Part shown: positions 56,718 to 64,000 of the stretch, piece after piece | How positions within the stretch are numbered: the stretch's first letter is position 1 | How the letters are laid out: the number at the start of each line of letters is the position of its first letter | Source: Trichosphaerium sp. ATCC 40318 | Taxonomy: Eukaryota > Discosea > Flabellinia > Trichosidae | Assembly (NCBI GenBank): GCA_038496445.1 | Contig: JALMLS010000216.1 | Coordinates: 558,001-622,000, forward strand | Length of the DNA stretch: 64,000 bases | Direction of reading: 5' to 3' | Made by a program: the position numbers and the translations under genes | Notes under the pieces: generated by a model | Told to the model about the DNA's origin: nothing | The model's database searches: none | The model's input: the letters and a program-made list of their open reading frames with translations, nothing else

Positions 56718-58723
56718 ATGAGTATGTTGTCGCATAGGGCGTTAAATGTGACACAAGCTAAAGCTATGCGCGCCAAAAGGCCACAAGTGGCCGTATCTAC
56801 GCTCGAGGCGCATAAATCGGTGCTTGTTAATGTAATAGCACCGAAACTGCAGTATAAAGTAATGGCGGATTGGTTTAAACTTACAAAAAAGCAATTAAAA
56901 GCTCAAGGATGGCTTGGGATGTTGAAACAGTAAGTTTGGCACTAATTTCACAGTTTGACATTTTAACTTGGTTTAGATATAACGAATCTATCGTTTACAC
57001 TCTAGAATGTATATTCCCAGAGCATGAATGGCCTCCATGGAAGTTTGCGTGCGTTTCATTAAATTCACCCTACAATTACAAACAGTGCCCTAGAATAACA
57101 AAAAAGGAGTATTTGGCTACGAAAAAGCAGCGTCGTGAGCTTTTTAATGATGTTGCTAAAGAGCTCAACATAAAAATTCTTGATGATTGGCACAATTTCA
57201 GTTATAAATCTCTTGTTGTCAATGGTGGTTGTACTCTTATGGTAAACGAGTACGCAAGCCTCCTAAGGCTGAATGTACTATGAGCGGTTATGGTTATACG
57301 TATAATAGGTTCCGTGGATCTCTCCACCAAGCACTGAAGACACTTTATTCATCATTTGATTGGGATGTGTCACGTTTTCCGTAAGTATTTTTTTTCTTTG
57401 CATAGACGTCATTCTTTGTTTTTTAGAGGATCGCCACGTGATTATTGGGATGATGTTAATCGCCAAAGGAAACTATTAGAGTCTAAAAGTGAGATTATGA
57501 AGGTTAAAACAGTTGATGATTTTCATGATATTGGAAGTAGAACTGCTTGTAGTATTGTAAGCTGTATTATGTACAAGTACGTATGTTACCTAATTATGCC
57601 TGTCTAACATGTATTAAGACATGGAAACTCTTTATTTAAAGCACTTAAAGCTATGTATCCTGGATATGAGTGGCAAGAAAGTAGATTAAGCCCGAGGTAA
57701 CTTTTTTTTTTATCATTATTTTTATCTTCAGTATTGATGGGTGTCTTGTAGGACTCCGAGGCTTCTTCCTTTTCGCCACTGGCATTCTAGTGAAAACGTT
57801 TTAACTTTTTTAAAGTCTATGGAAGTTAATATGAATATAACAAATCCATACGAATGGTAAGACCAAAACGGGAACACAAACAATATCGGTTTTTTTTTGT
57901 TTATTTATTTCAAGGTATCGTGTGTCAACAGACCAAATAAAGCATAAGGGAGGTAAAGGGTTACTGAAGTACTACCCTGGAGTATTGAATATGTTATATC
58001 CTGATACACATTGGAAATGGAGTAAATTCCCGCACATGGGCAAGAAATCAATACAAAAGTTAGTAATCATTGTATAACCAATTTAAATCTAATTTCTCTT
58101 TAGTGCACTCAAAGAGGCTGCCTCAAAGATATTTGTTGGCCTTAAGCTAGAAGAAGAGTATATAATTGGAATGAGAGATAGTAACGGGCTACCTCTTTCT
58201 GTAGATATATTCGTTCCATCATGCAATCTTGCGCTTGAATATCAAGGTAACTTCACTGCTTTTTGACTTTAAACCTCAATTACTCTAGGCGAGCACCACT
58301 ACCATGATGTAGTGTCTTTTGGTTCTCCTTCTGTAGTATATAGAACACGTGATAGCGAGAAATACTTACAATGTCGTCATTTGGGTACGAAGAACACATC
58401 TCGTCATTTCAGCTAACATTTAAAACAAGGTATAAAACTGGTAGATATTCCTTATTGGTGGAAAGGTGACATACAGAGTATTGTAGATATAATAGCCAAG
58501 AGCCATCCAGGTATAGTAAGTGCTATTTCATCGACTGTCAACAACAGTGAACCAATAACAGAGTTGACAAGTGCTGGGTTTGATGCACACGAAGGTACGA
58601 CTTTTATTGCTGTTTTGAACACTCTGTATACATTTTCTAAAAATTATAGCTGCCCTTGGATCTAGTATTATGTCTCCTGTAAGGAATGCCACATATACTA
58701 CGTTTTCTGTCAAATCGGCGTAA
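56718..58723 (+). CDS. PD-(D/E)XK (Vsr/DUF559-like) nuclease with repeated W-rich N-terminal units
   Basis: The N-terminus (MSMLSHRALNVTQAKAMRAK) is basic and could target an organelle. Four degenerate units of about 60-90 residues follow. Each has an aspartate-tryptophan or aromatic start, an LL..Y helix and a final (F/Y)P...W...(K/R)F: CIFPEHEWPPWKFACVSL, LYSSFDWDVSRFP, MYPGYEWQESRLSPR and LYPDTHWKWSKFPHMGKKS. The C-terminal domain has SVDIFVPSCNLALEYQGEHH, with the Asp and Glu-x-Gln of a nuclease core. RDSEKYLQCRHLGIKLVDIP and YWWKGDIQSIVDIIAKSHP follow, the VPYWW-type motif of eukaryotic members. Ten or so exons are present, ending TAA 58721-58723. It is probably a DNA-cutting or repair enzyme; the substrate is unknown. 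FDH starts 78 bp downstream. Confidence 0.65.
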
Positions 58724-58801
58724 ACTAGAAATGTAACAGACTGACGTTGGCTGAATTTGGGCAGACTTATTTGCTGACTTAACCATTAACGAACTTTTCA
58801 A

Positions 58802-60784
58802 ATGCTCAGCCGCTTGTCCACTAATTATGCTGTAAGACGCACTCGTCGTGCTAAAGGTACTTGTTGACGCTGTAGAACAGTAATTTAATCTTTTTATTGG
58901 CAGTTGTACTTGTAAATTTGGCTTACACTTTCTAGTTCAGCGCCGTTCTTATGCTCAGAAGCATAACAACCAAAAAGTAGTAGCTGTACTCTATAAGGGC
59001 GGTTCAGCAGCTCAAGAACAACCGAAATTACTAGCAGCTGCCGAAAATGAGCTAGGCCTTCGTCCATTCTTAGAGGGCCGTGGGCACTCCCTAAAGACGA
59101 TGACTGATAAAGGTACTAAACATACATGAATACAAAAAATTAAAATTCTGTAAACTGGGCCTGGTTTTACATGAGAGCCACACAAGTTTTCGGATTGCGA
59201 AGACGACATTTCAAAAACTTTTTGTGAATATCACGTGACACTTTTTTTGTTGGTTTAACGTTCCTCTTGTTAAATTATATCTACTTATGTGATTAGGAGC
59301 TGCTCTTGATGCGGAGCTACCTGATACTGATATCCTTATTACAACTCCATTTCATCCTGCTTATGTAACGGCAGAGCGTATAGCATCAGCCAAGAATCTT
59401 AAGCTAGTCGTAACAGCCGGTGTACGTGTTCACATTCTTTTATTTTTTTTTTTGGTTATTTACGGCGTATCTTGTTTACCATACTTGGTATAGTATCTAA
59501 ACCATCAAACTTGCTGTGTTGACCTTTTCGCTCGCTTTAGACAACTTTAGCTGCTCGAACTGAGCGCTTTTGTTACAACTCGAAATAAATCCATGAATGT
59601 GTTCTTATGTTGCGGTAGGTTGGCTCTGATCACGTAGATCTCGATGCAGCTTGTAAAGCTAATGTTACAGTCGCTGAGGTAACAGTTTAAATTTATGCTA
59701 CTGTAGTTTAACGCTAAAGATTTTTTTAGGTTACTGGGTGTAACGTTGTAAGTGTTGCTGAACACGTTGTAATGCAAATATTGGCGTTAGTCCGCAATTA
59801 TATTCCTGCCTACAAGCAAGTGATAAACGGTGAATGGGATGTTGCTCAGATTGCTAAGAATGCTTACGATCTTGAAGGAAAAGTAGTTGGCACTGTTGGT
59901 ACGTTGTGTTCTTTTTGGTTTTTTTCCTCTTTTTTTTTTTGCAATGAACTTATTTTATCTAGGTGCTGGTCGTATTGGATTGCGTGTTTTGGAAAGATTG
60001 AAGCCATTTGATGTAAAGTTATTGTATAGTGACTACCAAAAACTACCTGCTGATGTAGAGGTACATAAAGAGAAAACTTTTTTGGTTTTTGTAGTGTTCG
60101 TTTGACTAAAGAGTACTTACTGTTTTAGGCGAGCGTTGGCGCAGAATATCGTGATCTGAAACAAATGCTCTCTGAGTGTGATGTTGTTACTATTAACTGC
60201 CCGCTTACTACCGAAACTGACGAGTTTTATGATAAGAACCTTTTACAGCATATGAAAAAAGGTAAGACTTCAAATTATTATTGCAATTCTGTTGTGTTAA
60301 CACTGTGTTTAAGGTGCTTGGCTTGTTAATACTGCTCGTGGAAAGATAATAAAACGCGACGATCTAGTAGAGGCGGTAAATAGTGGGCACCTTGCTGGAT
60401 ATGCAGGTAATGATTGCTGCTTTGCTGATTTTCCTTCTTTCGTCTATTGCGTTTTTATTGAATTTCACCTTTAGGTGACGTTTGGTACCCTCAACCGGCA
60501 CCTGCTGATCATCCTTGGCGTCAAATGCCAAATCATGCTCTTACACCTCATTATTCTGGTACTACTTTGGATGCGCAAGCGAGGTAAATTCGAAAAGACT
60601 AGTGTCTTTTTTTTTTTTTCCTTTTGCTGTTGTACTTATATGTTTTTTTCTTTCTTTTAGATATGCAGCTGGTTCAGAGGACATTATCAAAAATTTCTTA
60701 GATGATACCCCTATTAAACCGGAAGATCTTATTGTACAAGGTGGAGAGATTGTTTCTCCTTCGTACAACCGTTCTAAGGTGTAG
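58802..60784 (+). CDS. FDH: NAD-dependent formate dehydrogenase, mitochondrial type
   Basis: FDH oxidises formate to CO2 with NAD+. The first exon is an Arg-rich presequence ([18 protein letters not shown]). The protein then follows the family closely: [106 protein letters not shown] (NAD GxGxxG), [48 protein letters not shown] (substrate Gln region) and [20 protein letters not shown] (catalytic His). About nine short exons are present. The stop is TAG 60782-60784. It is likely in the mitochondrial matrix, feeding NADH or clearing formate from C1 metabolism. Confidence 0.95.
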
Positions 60785-61218
60785 ATAAAGAGCACTTAAC
60801 AAAACAAACTACTGATTTTTGAAGACCATTTTAATATCAAAATACAAATTATTCATTTATAAATAAATACTTAATAAATAACGAGAAAAATCGTTGTTAT
60901 GTGCTTGCGTTATTGTTGAACAAGCCACAAGATCTTTGTTCGACTTTGTGCATCCTAAATAAATCTCATGAATGCTGTGATTTCCTCCCTGAGTTAATGT
61001 AAGGATTCCTGCGCATCTGTATTACTCAAACTTAGCAACTAAGTCAATGTCTCTGGTGGCAACCTGAGCTAATATGGTCTGTTGTTTTACTATGTTTCAG
61101 TGCCACGGTTTTTGTGTGGTGTCTAACGTTGACTGGCGTTTACTACGTTTTGCGTAATTGATTCCAAAACATCAACAAGCCTTGTCACGTGCAGGTTACC
61201 ACTCAAATTATTTTTTCT
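60785..61218. other. Intergenic, promoter region of the F-box gene
   Basis: No coding sequence was seen. A CACGTG palindrome at 61186-61191 lies 28 bp before the proposed F-box start codon and partly overlaps a CACGTGCAG that could also be a splice acceptor. Confidence 0.4.
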
Positions 61219-62073
61219 ATGCTTGGTAGTGGTCCTTATAAGATAAAACCCTTATATTTACAGGATTTCTTCCCATCGGAGATATTAACGCATATTTTAC
61301 GCTATTTAAACAGAAAACAGCGTATCAACGCCACGTCAGTTTCTCACGTGTTTAATGACATACTTCGGCGCAATATTGGGTTTGAAGTGATTAAAGTAAG
61401 AGAAGCTTTTGAGTATGATGATTGTCACTTTCTTGAAGGCAGTCCACTTCTGAAAAATACAAGAATTGATTGTTCTTGTATTGAGATGTATGATAGCAAC
61501 ATGGCTTGCCTTGCTGGTGTCCACACTATAGACCTTACTTTTACAAAGGTTACAGATTCAGGCATCCTCTCATTATTACAAGAAGGAAGACACACCATTC
61601 ATGATATTGGCTTGACACTCACAGACATAACAGATGTTTCATTGAAGGCACTAAAAGGTGTTCATACAATAAATGTTTATGGGTGTTCAAAGATATCTGT
61701 TGAAGGAATAAAGGCACTGAGGGATGTACACGAAATTATTATTGGTGGTCTTTCACCGAAAAATGAATGGCTTGAGCATCTTTGTAATGTTCATTCAGTC
61801 CGTATTGTTAGTGGTAGGTCACTCACAGATGATGGATTCAAGTCATTAACTAATGTAAAACGACTGCGCGCTTGTGAAAATCTAACTGATGCGGGTTTGA
61901 GGAGCTTGGTCAACCTTGAATATCTTGAACTCTGGAACAACAACAAAGTTACAAATTCATGTTTGAAACACTTGACCTCTCTCAAACATATTAAAACTGG
62001 AAAGACCTTGCTTACAAAAGAAGCAGCTGATGCTTTGGGTATACGTTTCGTTCTGGTAAAGGACCTACAGTAA
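61219..62073 (+). CDS. F-box / leucine-rich-repeat protein
   Basis: The first ATG in the open frame is at 61219. An F-box (FFPSEILTHILRYLNRKQRI, continuing SVSHVFNDILRRN) is followed by about eight LRRs of 21-25 residues, such as GVHTIDLTFTKVTDSGILSL, KGVHTINVYGCSKISVEGIK, LRACENLTDAGLRSLVNLEY and LELWNNNKVTNSCLKHLTSL. It is single exon. F-box proteins recruit substrates to SCF ubiquitin ligases through SKP1; the LRRs would choose the substrate. The pseudogene at 32.86 kb is a decayed relative, so this may be one member of an expanded family. Confidence 0.85.
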   Translation: MLGSGPYKIKPLYLQDFFPSEILTHILRYLNRKQRINATSVSHVFNDILRRNIGFEVIKVREAFEYDDCHFLEGSPLLKNTRIDCSCIEMYDSNMACLAGVHTIDLTFTKVTDSGILSLLQEGRHTIHDIGLTLTDITDVSLKALKGVHTINVYGCSKISVEGIKALRDVHEIIIGGLSPKNEWLEHLCNVHSVRIVSGRSLTDDGFKSLTNVKRLRACENLTDAGLRSLVNLEYLELWNNNKVTNSCLKHLTSLKHIKTGKTLLTKEAADALGIRFVLVKDLQ

Positions 62074-63100
62074 ACACTAATAATATTGTCTGTCTCATTC
62101 AAGTTTTATTAATATTTTCAAGAAAGTGAGTTTCTAACACTGTTTGCAGCTAGCAAGAATTGACACTTCTGCCAAATAGTGTAGATATATGACAATGCTG
62201 TCCTTCATAATATGGCTAACGTACCTTAAGTAATAGCAAACTTTTCAATGTCAGTTTCGATAGCCCAGGGCAAGATGGCACTGTATTTACATACACGCCA
62301 AGCACGGTATGATCAAACATTAGTCTTCAATGAGCTAAAAACGCATTAATATGGTTCGATGGCCCACAAAGCCATCACATTACAGCTGAATGTGGTATGA
62401 ATGCCTCAAACACTGTTTGGGGTATGTTTACTTCTAAAAATTTAACGTACGTGTATAACTAACTAGCGCTGACACTGGCGCCTACCCCACGCTAACAGAA
62501 GCACTCGCGCAACGTTCAAACAGAAACCAGGGATAATAACGTGAAAAACTCCCCAAAACACTATCAACGCTGCTGTAGGCTTTGTGAACGCCGCCAGGTG
62601 CCAATTTATATGTAAATAAAAAATTGCATTGTCAGTTTGTTAAATCACGTGGTTGACAACTTGGATTTGCAAAAAAATTGCCATGACAGTGAGTGCATCA
62701 TGAAAAATTGAGATTGTAGGTTCTGTCAGAAGCGTCAGATCCGTCAGATCGGGCAGAAACTGGATTTTATGAAAGTCAGTTGCTGAAATACCCAATAAAG
62801 ACCCAATAATGAAGAAACGTCCTAAAAGTTCATAAATGCGTAATCTTTATTCCAATTTAGATGTTTGGTAATACTTTTCTTCCATAAACCCGAAAATCTT
62901 TTTCAAAATTAGGTATTTTCCACTTTGTTATTTTTATTTAAAATACATCATACACGAGTGGCAATGTATAATACTAACAGTACGTAGATGAATTAAACTA
63001 CAATAGCAACCATCCATTTGTAGGGAGTTTTTGTGTTATTTATAATTTTTTGTTTGCTAAGCTTTTGAGAGATCATAATATGCGCGTGTGAGCTTATTTA
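62074..63100. other. Intergenic region with a short tandem repeat
   Basis: A gene-free kilobase containing four 9-bp GTCAGA-type units (62725-62760), a CACGTG near 62646, and GCTGACACTGGCGCC (62468) resembling sites at 47441 and 56588. Confidence 0.4.
62725..62760. repeat. Four 9-bp tandem units (GTCAGAtcc type)
   Basis: Units read GTCAGAAGC, GTCAGATCC, GTCAGATCG and GGCAGAAAC. It is a minor minisatellite or a cluster of binding sites in non-coding DNA. Confidence 0.6.
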
Positions 63101-63114
63101 GCTAATAATTATTA

Positions 63115-64000
63115 GGACGCCGTAATTATTGCGTACTTGCAATAGTAATTGTGTTTACGCTCCTTTGCGTCCAGAAAGTACACGCAGGGGTTGAGTGCCA
63201 CGATAAAACACTTTGTCAAACTTTTGATTCATGTTCTAAATCAGACGCGATGAAACGTGCTGGACATGTTTGCAGTGGGTTTCCCTACTACAATGGTGGC
63301 GCTCCGCTTCGCCCATTTCGTTATGACGACGAAAACGAGCAATACACATGTTTGAGCACTAATGGCTCTGCTTGTATTCTATGGAACACAAGAGAGACCT
63401 CACCAGACGAATTCGAAGTCGGTCTGGGTAACTGTACAAATTTTAACTCTAGAGGGTACTGCGAGAACTGGAGAGTAGACCAACAAGAGGTTACAAACTG
63501 TAAACGGGGTGAACGCGCAACTGGGACGACAACATTGATCAGTGCGTTTTTTTTAAAACAAAGTTGTTTTTTTGTTCGTTTTCTAAACTTGCCTAAGCCG
63601 GCGAAACAACAAGACAAGAGTGCTGTTCTACATCTTGTGATGACTATGGGTGTATTACGATTTGTTTATCAAGGATTGAAAGAGAGTTCGCTATTTGTGA
63701 ATGTAGAAAAACGCAAGATGTTACTGCAACGACTAGCGTTTGCATAGAATGGTACGTTTCCCTATTTGGATTTTTTTTACACAAACTTTTTTTTCTTTCG
63801 CCGTTTTGGCTTAAAAACAACCTCACCACAGCCACATAAATATATAGCGTATTTTAGTGCTTATCTTGTCAAATACCGAACTTCTGAGCCACAAATAGTG
63901 TTTTCTTAGATTTTACAATTTGTTTTTATTATTTTGACGTTTGTGAAGGTATTGTCAAGAGACTGGCCTTGGTATTAACAGTGCAACAGAGGACGAGAAT
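63115..64000 (+). CDS. Cysteine-rich secreted protein, 3' end outside the window
   Basis: A probable internal exon begins after a TATTAG acceptor near 63114 with RRNYCVLAIVIVFTLLCVQK, a signal-peptide-like core ending VHAG; the initiating ATG must be in an upstream exon that I could not fix. The mature part is rich in cysteine: GVECHDKTLCQTFDSC, GHVCSGFPYYNGG, YTCLSTNGSACILWN, GLGNCTNFNSRGYCENW and TNCKRGERATG. A second exon (about 63598-63750) reads QECCSTSCDDYGCITICLSR and FAICECRKTQD, and a third starts YCQETGLGINSATED at the window edge. The spacing suggests disulfide-bonded extracellular repeats. No family is recognised. Confidence 0.6.

Noticed and set aside
1-64000. tRNA or spliceosomal RNA genes
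   Set aside because: I looked for GGTTCGANTCC-like T-arm boxes and for conserved U1, U2, U4, U5 and U6 strings; the few partial hits were inside coding exons or lacked paired arms.

Overview
This is a compact, AT-rich nuclear segment of a eukaryote, probably a microbial one. The genes are on both strands and close together, often 70-400 bp apart. Most are split by many short GT-AG introns, roughly 35-80 nt, often with a TACTAAC- or CTAAC-like branch site. Donors very often read GTAC or GTACG instead of GTAAG, and a few introns look like GC-AG. The genetic code is standard. The window cannot be assigned to a lineage with confidence. The mix of SMG8, a BRAT1-like protein, a UVRAG/Vps38 relative, a Roco protein, mitochondrial-type formate dehydrogenase and phytochelatin synthase rules out bacteria and argues against a reduced yeast-type genome. 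No rRNA, tRNA, CRISPR array or intact mobile element was found.

Layout. 1-6.1 kb: 3' part of a zinc-free medium-chain dehydrogenase (+), a secreted GPI-anchored propeller-like protein (-), and a SANT/Myb protein (-). 6.5-9.6 kb: MED17-like Mediator subunit (+), convergent with a small coiled-coil protein (-). 10.0-21.0 kb: one very large gene (+) that appears to join about 20 SYTND repeats, a CLU domain, TPRs, RCC1 repeats, beta-sandwich segments and a C-terminal SAM-like domain. 21.5-25.0 kb: AlkB-like dioxygenase, phytochelatin synthase and pyroglutamyl-peptidase I (all -). 25.1-29.7 kb: BRAT1-like HEAT protein and a two-RRM RNA-binding protein (both +). 30.8-34.1 kb: a tiny low-complexity ORF, a multi-pass membrane protein (-), a leucine-rich-repeat pseudogene and an unknown protein (-). 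34.8-39.6 kb: NMNAT-like adenylyltransferase, AP endonuclease and UVRAG-like autophagy protein (all -). 40.1-47 kb: Roco protein ending in a pseudokinase, an unknown conserved protein and a PPP-family phosphatase (all +). 47-48.4 kb: non-coding, with a dense run of hairpins. 48.4-54 kb: class I glutamine-amidotransferase-like protein (-), divergent from SMG8 (+). 54.6-60.8 kb: Arf-like GTPase, secreted protein, repeat-containing PD-(D/E)XK-type nuclease and formate dehydrogenase (all +). 61.2 kb to the end: F-box/LRR protein and the start of a cysteine-rich secreted protein (+).

The genes are mostly unlinked housekeeping functions, not a pathway cluster. They cover transcription (MED17), RNA surveillance (SMG8), DNA repair (AP endonuclease, possibly AlkB-like), NAD supply (NMNAT) and formate oxidation (FDH), metal and peptide handling, and signalling. 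Exon boundaries were traced by hand from reading frame and splice signals. Start codons are the least certain part of most entries. CDS spans run from the proposed start to the stop and include introns.
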